Made by a program: the position numbers and the translations under genes. A DNA stretch of 64,000 bases from Ignavibacteria bacterium (lineage in GTDB: Bacteria; Bacteroidota; Ignavibacteria; Kapaibacteriales; UBA2268): positions 1-64,000 of the forward strand of contig JAAYTD010000014.1 of assembly GCA_012518115.1 (NCBI GenBank), in the 5' to 3' direction. Shown here piece by piece: positions 52,901 through 61,383 of this stretch; within the stretch, counting starts at the first letter, position 1, and each line of letters opens with the position of its first letter. The notes below the pieces were generated by a model. That model ran no database searches and was not told the DNA's origin. It worked only from the letters and a program-made list of their open reading frames with translations.

Positions 52901-54943
52901 TTAACTTTTATTAAAATTATTAGTTTGTTTTCTTATTTTTCTTGTTATATATCTTACTAATATATCGATATCTAATGACAAAGAATAATTTGCTATGTAA
53001 TAATAATTTAAGCTTTCTATAGCCGTATTTGAAATATCTATGTTATTATTAGTATTTGCAAGAGTTATAATTCCGGGCTTGCAAAATTCGTTAGTTTTAT
53101 TATCAATGGGTTCTATTCCTATAATAGATTTTTCACCTATCAAAACTTGCCACCATTCTTTTATTTTTCCTTGTAAAATTGTGAAAATAAGTCCAATAGT
53201 TAGCATAAAAATTGCGCCAAAAATATCAATAATGCGTTTTGTAATTTTCAGTCGTGGCTTTGTTATATTAAGCTTTTGAATAGTAGGCTCGTTACCTGAT
53301 ATTTCATTAATAATTCTCGCTGTAATCAGTTCGTTATATTCAGGAATTATATGGAAACGCACTTTACGATTTCCGTCTCTTTTTCCTATTAATTTCATAA
53401 TCGATATAAATGTTAAGTTTGTATCGGTTATAATTACTTCATCAATATCGTTTTTTTCAACAATTGAATTAATATTTTCTATATGTCCAAGTACTTGAAA
53501 GTTGTTATTAATTAAGTTACTAGCGCCTGTATTGACAATTCCTACAATGTTCATATTTTGTGGCTCTGATTTTCTAATTTCGTCAATCATTTCATCTACT
53601 TTTTCATCGCAACCAGCAACAATTATGCGCTTATCTGAATACTTGCCAAAAGTTCTGTGAAAAATATCTATTCCTAAACGTAATGAAGATGACAAAAAAG
53701 TTGTAACTCCTATTGTTACCAACAAGGCACCTCTACTAAATCTATATTCAGGAAAAAAATATGTCAATGACGAAAGCACAAAGAAACAAATCATAAGCGA
53801 ATATATTGTTTTCCCAATAGATGAATTGCCTTCAAAGTATTCGCCGGTAAAAAATTGAGCAAGAAAATAAACAGCTGAAGTTACAATAAACACTAGTGGA
53901 TAAGCATAATCAGGAAAACCTAAAAAGCTTCCAAACTTTATATAAGTGCCTAACATCAAAGCGATGTTTATGAACAGTAAATCAAATACTATAAGAAAAA
54001 TATCAGAACGATATTTTCCTAATTTTGCTATAAACAAACGTGAATTAATGCCAAGCTGCAAAAACAACAAGAAAAGCGTAGAATATGCAAAATGTTTTTT
54101 TGCAAAAATTCGCATTGATTCATAAAAATGTTTAATTTCATTGATGGAGCTCCGGCGCGTACTTTCACCTTTAAAATGTATTATAGAGGTTTCGCTAAAA
54201 TATGCGACTTTTCTACCTGCTAACTGTACGCTTCTGCATAAGTCTAAGTCTTCACCATACATAAAGTAAGCTTCGTCAAATCCGCCTAATTCTTGTATAA
54301 GTTTTGTATCGCAAAACATAAAAGCACCAATAACTGCATCAATATAATAACTCTCATTTTCAGAGCGGAAAGTTTGATTATATCTTGCAAATAATTTTGA
54401 TTTAGGAAATAGCTTCTGCAATCCAAAAAGTTTACAAAACGATGTCCAAGGCGTCGGAAAACCACGTCGGCAAGCTACTTGAAATGTACCGTCTGCATTT
54501 AATACTTTGCAACCAGATATCCCAACTTCAGGATGTTGCTCCATATAGTTATACATAGCTTCTAACGTATCTTCCGCTAAAATTGTGTCGGGATTTAATA
54601 TCAATAAATACTTTCCAGTAGCTTGTTTAATAGCAATGTTATTAGCTTTGCTGAAACCTAAATTTTCTGTAGAGCTTATAAATTTTACATCTGTAAAAAT
54701 AGGAGTTAAATAATCTACAGAACCATCAGTAGAAGCGTTATCTACAACAAAAACCTCTAAAGACAAATTTCTTTTTGCTTTAGAAATAGAGATTAAACAT
54801 TGTTCTAAAAAATCTTTAACGTTATAATTAACTATTACGATAGATATATCTATAGTATTTTTTTCATTTATAGTATTATTTACATACGTTTTTGAGTTAG
54901 AGTTTAAGCCGAAATTGATCGTTTTATGCTCTTCTTTTTTCAC
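52901..54943 (-). CDS. GT2 glycosyltransferase fused to a truncated polyprenyl sugar transferase
   Basis: This 680-residue protein combines modules normally found apart. Residues about 32-290 are a WbbL-like GT2 domain (SIVIVNYNVKDFLEQCLISI, VFVVDNASTDGSV, LLILNPDTIL, YIDAVIGAFMFC, FMYGEDLDLCRSVQLAGRK). Membrane helices follow (about 290-420), then a Rossmann-like domain (about 440-555, RIIVAGCDEKVDEMIDEIRK, DEVIITDTNL). The C-terminal part starts like a sugar-phosphate transferase (LKITKRIIDIFGAIFMLTI) but skips the catalytic centre: KFRSM and DELPQ are missing, with a short jump to WWQVLIGEKSIIGIEPI, then KPGIITLAN and YYYIANYSLSLDIDILVRYI. The transferase half thus appears inactive. A role in directing the GT2 to lipid-linked glycan is inference. 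Confidence 0.85.
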   Translation of the reverse strand: MKKEEHKTINFGLNSNSKTYVNNTINEKNTIDISIVIVNYNVKDFLEQCLISISKAKRNLSLEVFVVDNASTDGSVDYLTPIFTDVKFISSTENLGFSKANNIAIKQATGKYLLILNPDTILAEDTLEAMYNYMEQHPEVGISGCKVLNADGTFQVACRRGFPTPWTSFCKLFGLQKLFPKSKLFARYNQTFRSENESYYIDAVIGAFMFCDTKLIQELGGFDEAYFMYGEDLDLCRSVQLAGRKVAYFSETSIIHFKGESTRRSSINEIKHFYESMRIFAKKHFAYSTLFLLFLQLGINSRLFIAKLGKYRSDIFLIVFDLLFINIALMLGTYIKFGSFLGFPDYAYPLVFIVTSAVYFLAQFFTGEYFEGNSSIGKTIYSLMICFFVLSSLTYFFPEYRFSRGALLVTIGVTTFLSSSLRLGIDIFHRTFGKYSDKRIIVAGCDEKVDEMIDEIRKSEPQNMNIVGIVNTGASNLINNNFQVLGHIENINSIVEKNDIDEVIITDTNLTFISIMKLIGKRDGNRKVRFHIIPEYNELITARIINEISGNEPTIQKLNITKPRLKITKRIIDIFGAIFMLTIGLIFTILQGKIKEWWQVLIGEKSIIGIEPIDNKTNEFCKPGIITLANTNNNIDISNTAIESLNYYYIANYSLSLDIDILVRYITRKIRKQTNNFNKS

Positions 54944-55126
54944 TTAATTAGAATATTATATTATTTCTTAATTTAATCAAATCTACAAAAATACAAAAAA
55001 AAACTCATTATATCTCATTATATTAAATTCTACGGGAAAAAAATATAAATAAATTGAAGATTATAACGGTTAAACTTTTCTGCTGTATGTATTTTTCGTT
55101 AATAACAATTAATTTTTTATTAATAT

Positions 55127-55159
55127 TGTTCATTTTTACATAAAAATTTTGTATCTTTG
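55127..55159 (+). promoter_or_regulatory. Bacteroidota-type promoter for the sigma-54 response regulator
   Basis: TTG at 55127-55129, a 22-nt spacer and TATCTTTG at 55152-55159 resemble the TTTG/TTG-N19-23-TAnnTTTG pattern. The -7 box is exact. It lies 36 nt before the TTG start codon. Confidence 0.6.
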
Positions 55160-55194
55160 TAGGTTATTGTATCTAACTTCAGGGGGATGAAATT

Positions 55195-56613
55195 TTGAAA
55201 CATAATTATAGCATTATAGTCATTGAAGACGATCCACTTATAAATCAAACAGTCAAAAGTATTTTGAGCTCAAAGTATGAGCGAGTAGAGACTTTTATAG
55301 ATGCAAAAGAAGGACTTGATAATCTGCATGTAATCAATCCGGATTTAATGTTGCTTGATATATTTCTCGGGCATCATAATGGTTTAGAAATACTTGAGCA
55401 ACTGCGAAAAGAAGGATGGACGATGCCTGTTATTATTATGACTGCATTTTCTGATATAAAAATGGCGGTTCGTGCAATGAAGCTTGGAGCTGCTGATTTT
55501 ATTGTTAAGCCTTTAGATTTAGAGCAATTAGAAATATCTGTAGAGCGCGCTTTAAGTAACTCTACTATGAGACGACAAGTTGAAATAGCTAATGAGAAAC
55601 TAAAAGTAGAGCAACCTAAAGAAATAATAGGCGATTCGGAAGGAATGAAACGAGCTCTAAATATGGCTCATATCATTGCAAGTGCAGAAGATACAACGGT
55701 TTTGATAACAGGTGAAAGCGGAACAGGAAAAGAGCTAATGGCTCATTTTATTCACAACAATTCACCGCGAAGCAAAGGACCTTTTGTTACAATAAATTGT
55801 GGAGCTATTCCTAAAGAACTTGCAGAAAACGAGTTGTTTGGACACGAAAGAGGTGCGTTCACAGGTGCAACTGACAAGATAAAACAAGGACGATTTGAAC
55901 AAGCGCAACATGGTACAATTATGCTTGATGAGATCGCTGAATTATCTATGGAATTGCAAGTGAAATTATTACGCGTATTGCAAGAACGCAAATTCTATCG
56001 ATTAGGTGGCCAGAAAGAAGTTACAATTGATGTACGTGTAATAGCTGCAACTAATAAGGATCTAAAGCAATTAGTTGAAGAAGGAAAATTTAGAGAAGAT
56101 TTGTACTATCGCTTAGATGTGGCTAATATCCTTTTACCTCCATTACGGCACCGCGGAAACGACATTTTAACAATAGCTGCTGCATTCGTTAATGAATTTA
56201 ACAATAAATTTGGACGAAATATAAAAGATTTTTCGCCTGAAGCTGTAGATATGTTGTTGCAACATAGCTGGAAAGGTAATATACGCGAATTAAGAAATGT
56301 TATTGAACGCGTTGTATTGCTTCATGAATCGGGCGATGTTATAACGAAAGATGAATTAAGTTTCTTAAAAGGATCTACAACTTTACAAGTGCCGGGTAAT
56401 GTTCCAATTGAAATTCCTGACGGCGGACATTATTTGCAGATTTCGCGCAAAGGAGCTCCTATAGCAGAAGTTATTAAGGATCTTATTATTCAAACACTTA
56501 AAATAACAGGTGGAAATCAAGTCCAAGCGACAAAACTTTTAGCTACAACAAGAGCTAAACTAAGATATAGAATAGAACAATTAGGGATTATAACAGAAAG
56601 AACGGTTGAATAG
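55195..56613 (+). CDS. Sigma-54-dependent response regulator (NtrC family)
   Basis: The 472-residue protein has a receiver domain (residues 6-118, acid pair in VIEDDP, phospho-acceptor Asp55 in LLDIFLG, Lys in IVKPLD), a sigma-54 AAA+ domain (about 145-370 with GESGTGKE Walker A, the sigma-54 contact loop GAFTGA, MLDEIAELS Walker B and R-rich RVIAATNKDLK), and a C-terminal Fis-type helix-turn-helix (GGNQVQATKLLATTRAKLRY, about 445-465). The start codon is TTG 55195, with a GGGGG Shine-Dalgarno-like run 8 nt upstream. An ATG at 55188 opens only a three-codon frame ending at a TGA that overlaps this start. No histidine kinase is adjacent. Confidence 0.95.
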   Translation: MKHNYSIIVIEDDPLINQTVKSILSSKYERVETFIDAKEGLDNLHVINPDLMLLDIFLGHHNGLEILEQLRKEGWTMPVIIMTAFSDIKMAVRAMKLGAADFIVKPLDLEQLEISVERALSNSTMRRQVEIANEKLKVEQPKEIIGDSEGMKRALNMAHIIASAEDTTVLITGESGTGKELMAHFIHNNSPRSKGPFVTINCGAIPKELAENELFGHERGAFTGATDKIKQGRFEQAQHGTIMLDEIAELSMELQVKLLRVLQERKFYRLGGQKEVTIDVRVIAATNKDLKQLVEEGKFREDLYYRLDVANILLPPLRHRGNDILTIAAAFVNEFNNKFGRNIKDFSPEAVDMLLQHSWKGNIRELRNVIERVVLLHESGDVITKDELSFLKGSTTLQVPGNVPIEIPDGGHYLQISRKGAPIAEVIKDLIIQTLKITGGNQVQATKLLATTRAKLRYRIEQLGIITERTVE

Positions 56614-56649
56614 AACGTTCAATTTTATTAACATTATTAGGGTAATACT

Positions 56650-57093
56650 ATGAAGAAGATAACATTAATTTTATTTGTAAGTTTTATTGTAGCAAGTTCC
56701 GCGCTATTTGCTAACAAAAACGTACAAGTCAAAGGAAAAAAAGAGGTAAACACAGAGAAACAAGATACTTTAGTACAAGAAATACTACAGGATAGAGAAA
56801 TCAAGTTTGATTTAGAGAAACTAAGTTTTATGGCTTCTTTGTCTGTTTGTGGAAAAAGAGAAGTTCGTGGCGATGGTACTGTTGTTGTTTTAGTTACTAT
56901 AAATGAGGCAGGAGTAGCTACGAAACTTGAAATAAAAGAAACTACTAATAAAAAATTAAACTTAGCTGCAATAGAAGCAATACAAGCATATATGAAAAAA
57001 TATGAGGTTCAACCCGCAGTAAAAAATGGTGTGAAAGTTGTAACAGAAGATATGGTTGTTCCTGTAAAATTTGATATGAGCTTGTTTGAATAA
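56650..57093 (+). CDS. Exported TonB C-terminal-like protein
   Basis: The 147-residue protein has a signal peptide (residues 4-21, ending ALFAN). After a charged linker the segment VVVLVTINEAGVATKLEIKE, then NLAAIEAIQAYMKKYEVQPA and VVPVKFDM (about 80-145), matches the layout of the TonB C-terminal domain. It has no membrane-spanning anchor apart from the signal sequence and is much shorter than TonB. In Bacteroidota, such free TonB-C domain proteins are common and mostly uncharacterised. It starts 36 nt after the response regulator gene. Confidence 0.7.
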   Translation: MKKITLILFVSFIVASSALFANKNVQVKGKKEVNTEKQDTLVQEILQDREIKFDLEKLSFMASLSVCGKREVRGDGTVVVLVTINEAGVATKLEIKETTNKKLNLAAIEAIQAYMKKYEVQPAVKNGVKVVTEDMVVPVKFDMSLFE

Positions 57094-57141
57094 TTTTTTT
57101 CAACAAGCAAAAAAATTAATTTAAGTTTAATAATAATTTTG

Positions 57142-57149
57142 TATTTTTG
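57142..57149 (+). promoter_or_regulatory. Candidate -7 box for the AlbA_2 gene
   Basis: TATTTTTG fits TAnnTTTG, 57 nt before the start codon. No good -33 element was identified. Confidence 0.35.
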
Positions 57150-57206
57150 AAGTAATTGAATTAATCGAACTAGGCTAATAAAATTTCTTCATTGGGAGAG
57201 GGAATA

Positions 57207-57863
57207 ATGGCAATTGGGCGAAAAAAACTATTAGAGCTAATAGAAAATGGCGAAAGTAATAGTGTTGAATTTAAAAGAAAAGGTACAGCTCCAGAGAAGC
57301 TATCTAAGGAAATATGTGCTTTCGCAAATACTAAAGGTGGTTTTTTAATAATAGGAGTTGATGACGATCGTAAACTTATTGGTGTAAAAAGTGAAAAAAC
57401 AGAAATAGATTTAATAGAAACTGCTTGTCAATTTTATATTAATCCTGTGCCATCTTATGAAATAGATGTAATTCAATTACTATCTGTTGATGTTGTTATT
57501 GCTCACATCCCTCAAAGTATGAAAAAGCCACATAAAGTAAAACTTTTTGATGCAGAAAGAAAGAAAACTTATTGGCGCGCTTATATCCGTTATGGTGAAA
57601 ATTCTGTTATAGCTAGTCGTGAAATGACAAACTTAATGGCATTTTTAGTAGATGATAAGCCTATAAAAAACATTAGTATTGGTAAAACAGAAAAGATACT
57701 TTTTGAACATCTTGAAAAAAACAGTCGCACAAACGTAAAAGAGTTTTCTAAAATTGCCAACATATCTCGCAGACGAGCAGAACGTATTTTAATACAAATG
57801 GTGCGACTTGGGCTACTTATAATCCATAACGATACAAAACAAGATTATTTTACAATGAATTAA
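57207..57863 (+). CDS. AlbA_2 (Schlafen-like) domain transcriptional regulator
   Basis: I take ATG 57207 as the start because GGGAGAGGGA lies just upstream; an in-frame TTG at 57192 would add five residues. The resulting 218-residue protein has an AlbA_2/Schlafen domain (about 5-120: ENGESNSVEFKRKGTAPEKL, KEICAFANTKGGFLIIGVDD, AHIPQSMKKPHKV, YWRAYIRYGENSVIASREM) and a C-terminal winged-helix-like part (HLEKNSRTNVKEFSKIANIS, RRRAERILIQMVRLGLL). Such proteins are usually DNA- or nucleic-acid-binding regulators. Target genes are unknown. A dispersed repeat follows 10 nt after the stop. Confidence 0.85.
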   Translation: MAIGRKKLLELIENGESNSVEFKRKGTAPEKLSKEICAFANTKGGFLIIGVDDDRKLIGVKSEKTEIDLIETACQFYINPVPSYEIDVIQLLSVDVVIAHIPQSMKKPHKVKLFDAERKKTYWRAYIRYGENSVIASREMTNLMAFLVDDKPIKNISIGKTEKILFEHLEKNSRTNVKEFSKIANISRRRAERILIQMVRLGLLIIHNDTKQDYFTMN

Positions 57864-57872
57864 ATATATTTA

Positions 57873-58077
57873 AGTTATACTATTTTGAATTATATATTAT
57901 TTCAAAGATTCCCCTTCTCAGAAGGGGTGGCAAACGAAGTTTGACAGGGTAGTCATTACGTTCAGCGACCAAATAACCACACATCCACCGCTACGCAAAA
58001 ATGAGGGCAGAACACCCTTATCTACAACTCTCAAGCGGAGAATTTGCCACTATGTTTTGGATAAAAATAGTATTAAA
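57873..58077. repeat. Dispersed hairpin repeat, copy 5, in front of mraY
   Basis: The left end has ATACTATTTTGAAT (57877-57890), and its inverse ATACTATTTT core recurs at 58064-58073 on the other strand, giving terminal inverted repeats about 190 bp apart. Inside are CCCCTTCTCAGAAGGGG (57911-57927), CGAAGTTTGACAGGGTAGTC and the pair CAGAACACCC/TCTACAAC area without further stems identified. The right end lies 30 nt before the mraY start codon, so mraY is read through or from this element. Confidence 0.7.
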
Positions 58078-58107
58078 TATATTTTTTATAATTTTTAAAT
58101 TACACTT

Positions 58108-59238
58108 ATGTTATATTATTTAGCAAATTGGTTAGATAGTATGTTTGAACTTCCGGGCTTTGGAGTTTTTCAATATCTAACATTCCGTGCAGCAGCAGCA
58201 GCAATTACTTCTCTTTTCCTAAGCTTAGTATTTGGTCCTATAATAATAAGAAAACTTAAAGAAAAACAATTAGGTGAGCAAGCTAAAGTAGAACTTACAG
58301 GGGTTGGTAATCATCATTTGAAAGCTGGTACGCCAACTATGGGAGGCTTGATAATCCTATTATCTTTGTTAGTTCCTACATTGTTTTGGGCTGATATTTT
58401 TAATATATATGTACTGTTAATTGTACTTACAACTGCTTTTTTAGGATGCATCGGTTTATTAGATGATTATCTTAAAGTTGTAAGAAAATATAAAAAGGGG
58501 CTGATTGGGCGTTATAAAATTATAGGTCAAGTAACAATTGGAATAGTTTTAGGCGGAGTAATATATTTTTATCCCGAGCTCTTTAGTCCTGATTTCTATT
58601 TGTCAAATACGCTTACAACTGTTCCTTTTGCTAAAAATATAAATTTTGATTTTGGAGTTTTCTATATCCCTGCCGTTATTTTTATAATTACAGCAACTTC
58701 TAATGCTATAAATTTAACAGATGGCTTAGACGGACTAGCTATAGGTACGGTTGGAATATCGGCATTAGCGCTAGCTATAATCGCTTATGTTACTGGAAAT
58801 GCTACATTTGCAAAATATCTTAATATTGTATATTTGCAAGGATCAGGAGAATTGGTAATATTTTGCTCTGCTTTAGTGGGAGCGGCTTTAGGTTTCCTCT
58901 GGTATAATTCTTATCCTGCACAAGTTTTTATGGGTGATACTGGTTCATTAGCTTTGGGTGGCGCTATAGGAGCTCTATGCGTTTTAATTAAAAAAGAATT
59001 TCTATTACCAATTTTAGGCGGTATTTTTTTTGCTGAAGCATTATCAGTAATAATACAAGTTACTTACTTTAAATATACAAAGAAAAAATATGGCGAAGGG
59101 CGTAGAATATTCCTTTTTTCACCTCTTCATCATCATTTTGAAAAAAAAGGTATTCACGAATCTAAAATTGTAATTAGATATTATATTGTTGCCGTTATTC
59201 TTGCAATTTTTACTATGGCAACATTTAAAGTTAGATAA
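58108..59238 (+). CDS. mraY: Phospho-N-acetylmuramoyl-pentapeptide-transferase
   Basis: MraY links UDP-MurNAc-pentapeptide to undecaprenyl phosphate to form lipid I. The 376-residue protein has about ten membrane segments and the family motifs: KAGTPTMGGLIIL (about 71-83), LLDDYLKVV (about 116-124), TSNAINLTDGLDGLAIG (about 196-212), FMGDTGSLALGGAIG (about 273-287) and SPLHHHFEKKG (about 340-350), the catalytic Asp/His set. mraY usually lies in the dcw cell-division cluster; here it stands alone, between a repeat and a terminator, convergent with glmS. Confidence 0.97.
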   Translation: MLYYLANWLDSMFELPGFGVFQYLTFRAAAAAITSLFLSLVFGPIIIRKLKEKQLGEQAKVELTGVGNHHLKAGTPTMGGLIILLSLLVPTLFWADIFNIYVLLIVLTTAFLGCIGLLDDYLKVVRKYKKGLIGRYKIIGQVTIGIVLGGVIYFYPELFSPDFYLSNTLTTVPFAKNINFDFGVFYIPAVIFIITATSNAINLTDGLDGLAIGTVGISALALAIIAYVTGNATFAKYLNIVYLQGSGELVIFCSALVGAALGFLWYNSYPAQVFMGDTGSLALGGAIGALCVLIKKEFLLPILGGIFFAEALSVIIQVTYFKYTKKKYGEGRRIFLFSPLHHHFEKKGIHESKIVIRYYIVAVILAIFTMATFKVR

Positions 59239-59243
59239 AAAAA

Positions 59244-59285
59244 AGCAAGATTACTAATTTTTTAATAATCTTGCTATATTTTTTG
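59244..59285. terminator. Bidirectional terminator between mraY and glmS
   Basis: AGCAAGATTA (59244-59253) pairs perfectly with TAATCTTGCT (59276-59285). A-rich sequence on the left and TATATTTTTT on the right fit termination from both converging genes. Confidence 0.8.
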
Positions 59286-59306
59286 AGAAATATGATTTAC
59301 GATGTA

Positions 59307-61148
59307 TTATTCTACAGTAACGCTTTTAGCTAAATGTCGTGGATTATCAATATCTCGTCCAAGTTCGTCAGCTATATAGTATGCTAATAATTGAAGTGGA
59401 ATTATAGATAAAATTGGCATTACTATAGGTAGGGTTTCAGGTATATAAATCATATGTTCAACTTTATTTTTTATAAGTTCATTCCCTTCGTTGTTTTCAG
59501 TGGCTATTGCAATAATTTTTCCGCCTCTTGCTTTGACTTCTTCTAAGTTTGAACGTAGCTTGTCAAACACCTCATCTTTTGTTGCTAAAAATACGACGGG
59601 CATTTCATCATCAATTAGTGCAAGCGGACCATGTTTCATTTCTGCGGCAGGGTAGCCTTCAGCGTGTACATAAGAAATTTCTTTTAATTTTAAAGCACCT
59701 TCAAGAGCTATAGGATAATTATAGCCGCGTCCTAAGTATAGAAAATTTCTTGACTTAGAATATCTTTTTGCTATTTCTTTTATTTTGTCTGCTTGCTGCA
59801 ATATCTTTTCAATTTTTTTAGGTATTTCTTGTATTTCTTTTATGATTCTTATTCCTTCTGTTTGCGATACACTTCTCATTCTTCCTATATATAAAGCAAA
59901 AAGTAATAAAACAGTTACCTGAGAAGTAAATGCTTTTGTAGATGCAACACCAATTTCAGGACCGGCATGTAGATACACACCTGCATCAGTAGCGCGTGCG
60001 ATAGAACTTCCAACAACATTTACAATACCAAGAGTGGTGCAGCCTTTGCGTTTTGCTTCGCGTATTGCCTCTAAAGTATCTGCTGTTTCGCCACTTTGAG
60101 AAATAGCTACGACAAAGTCTTCGGGATATATGACAGGATCTCTATAGCGAAATTCAGAAGCATACTCAACATCAACGGGGATTCTTGCTAATGTTTCAAT
60201 CATGTATTTTCCGATAAGTGCAGAGTGCCAAGAAGTTCCGCAAGCCGTTAAAATTATTCGTTTAGCGGTGCGTAGTCTATCGGCAACTTCAGTAAGCCCG
60301 CCAAGTCTTACATCACCTGTTGCAAGGATTATTCGCCCGCGAGTAGCATTTTCTATAGTTTTTCCTTGTTCAAAAATTTCTTTCAACATAAAATGAGGAA
60401 AGCCACCTTTTTCAAGTTGATTTAATTCAAACTCTATAGTTGTAATTTCCTTGTTTATATTGATGTTATCTAAATTTTTAATTACATAGCTATCTTTTGT
60501 TAAAATAACCATTTCATTGTCATCAGGATAGATAACATGTTTTGTGTAATCAACAATTGCGGTTTGGTCAGATGCTAAGATAAACTCATTTTTTCCAATT
60601 CCAATAACTAAAGGACTTCCGCGTCTAGCGCCTATAATTTTGTCTGGTTCATCTTCTGCAATGACAAGCAGACCAAATGTTCCTGTAACATCAGCTAGCG
60701 CTAATCTAACAGCTTCAGCAATATTTTTGTTTTTTTCATAAATAGAACCTATATATACTGCTAAAACTTCAGTGTCTGTTTCTGTTTTGAAATGATAACC
60801 TTGTTTTGTTAAAAGACTTTTTAAAGCGCTATAATTTTCAATAATTCCATTATGAATGATAGAAACTTTGCCTGAATTATCGAGATGAGGATGTGCGTTA
60901 ATATCGTTTGGTTCGCCATGAGTTGCCCAACGTGTATGTCCAAAACCTATATTTGAGCTATATTTATTATGATCTATCAGTTTATTAAGTTCGTTTAAGC
61001 GACCACTTTTCTTGATAGTTACCAACTTGCCGTTTTCAATAATGCTAATTCCGGCAGAATCATAGCCACGATATTCTACACGTTTTAAGCCATTCATTAT
61101 AACTTCAGTAGCTTTTCTTTTGCCTATGTATCCAATAATTCCACACAT
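59307..61148 (-). CDS. glmS: Glutamine-fructose-6-phosphate aminotransferase (isomerizing)
   Basis: GlmS makes glucosamine-6-phosphate from fructose-6-phosphate and glutamine, feeding UDP-GlcNAc for peptidoglycan and surface glycans. The 613-residue length is normal. The glutaminase domain starts MCGIIGYIGKRK with nucleophile Cys2, and contains RVEYRGYDSAGISI, HTRWATHGEPNDINAHPH and IIHNGIIENY. Two SIS domains follow (LTACGTSWHSALIGKYMIE, AISQSGETADTLEAIREA, GVASTKAFTSQV, YLGRGYNYPIALEGALKLKE). The conserved C-terminal DNPRHLAKSVTVE is present. No glmS ribozyme-like sequence was seen upstream; tRNA-Pro lies 27 nt upstream in the same direction. Confidence 0.98.
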   Translation of the reverse strand: MCGIIGYIGKRKATEVIMNGLKRVEYRGYDSAGISIIENGKLVTIKKSGRLNELNKLIDHNKYSSNIGFGHTRWATHGEPNDINAHPHLDNSGKVSIIHNGIIENYSALKSLLTKQGYHFKTETDTEVLAVYIGSIYEKNKNIAEAVRLALADVTGTFGLLVIAEDEPDKIIGARRGSPLVIGIGKNEFILASDQTAIVDYTKHVIYPDDNEMVILTKDSYVIKNLDNININKEITTIEFELNQLEKGGFPHFMLKEIFEQGKTIENATRGRIILATGDVRLGGLTEVADRLRTAKRIILTACGTSWHSALIGKYMIETLARIPVDVEYASEFRYRDPVIYPEDFVVAISQSGETADTLEAIREAKRKGCTTLGIVNVVGSSIARATDAGVYLHAGPEIGVASTKAFTSQVTVLLLFALYIGRMRSVSQTEGIRIIKEIQEIPKKIEKILQQADKIKEIAKRYSKSRNFLYLGRGYNYPIALEGALKLKEISYVHAEGYPAAEMKHGPLALIDDEMPVVFLATKDEVFDKLRSNLEEVKARGGKIIAIATENNEGNELIKNKVEHMIYIPETLPIVMPILSIIPLQLLAYYIADELGRDIDNPRHLAKSVTVE

Positions 61149-61175
61149 ACATTAAAATTGTCTTATTTGTAAAAG

Positions 61176-61251
61176 TCGGCGTGACTGGATTCGAACCAGC
61201 GACCCCCACTACCCCAAAGTGGTGCGCTAAACCGGGCTGCGCTACACGCCG
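61176..61251 (-). tRNA. tRNA-Pro (anticodon GGG)
   Basis: The 76-nt minus-strand sequence has acceptor stem CGGCGTG/CACGCCG, D-arm region AGCGCAGCCCGGTTTAGCGC, anticodon arm CCACT-TTGGGGT-AGTGG giving anticodon GGG, and a T-arm with GGTTCGAATCC. The discriminator is A; CCA is not encoded. It is located directly upstream of glmS on the same strand. Confidence 0.93.
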
Positions 61252-61309
61252 TTAATTTATAAAAACTCAAAAATACCATTTTTTTTAGACAATATTACTA
61301 TAAAATATG

Positions 61310-61317
61310 TATTTTTG
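61310..61317 (+). promoter_or_regulatory. Candidate -7 box for the SGNH-type gene
   Basis: TATTTTTG fits the TAnnTTTG element, 66 nt before the start codon of the 61384 gene. No clear -33 box. Confidence 0.3.
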
Positions 61318-61383
61318 TGTTTTTTTCTTAAATTTTTGTTTAATAATTTCGTAAATTCGTAAGAATATTATAATAAAGAATTA

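Noticed and set aside
52901-54943. Possibility that the truncated sugar-transferase end is a frameshift artefact
   Set aside because: The reading frame continues in recognisable family sequence on both sides of the missing section (GEKSIIG, KPGI, YYYIANYSLSLD), so the deletion is in-frame rather than a frameshift.
59240-61180. glmS ribozyme or other riboswitch upstream of glmS
   Set aside because: Only 27 nt separate glmS from tRNA-Pro, too short for a glmS ribozyme, and no matching conserved core was seen.
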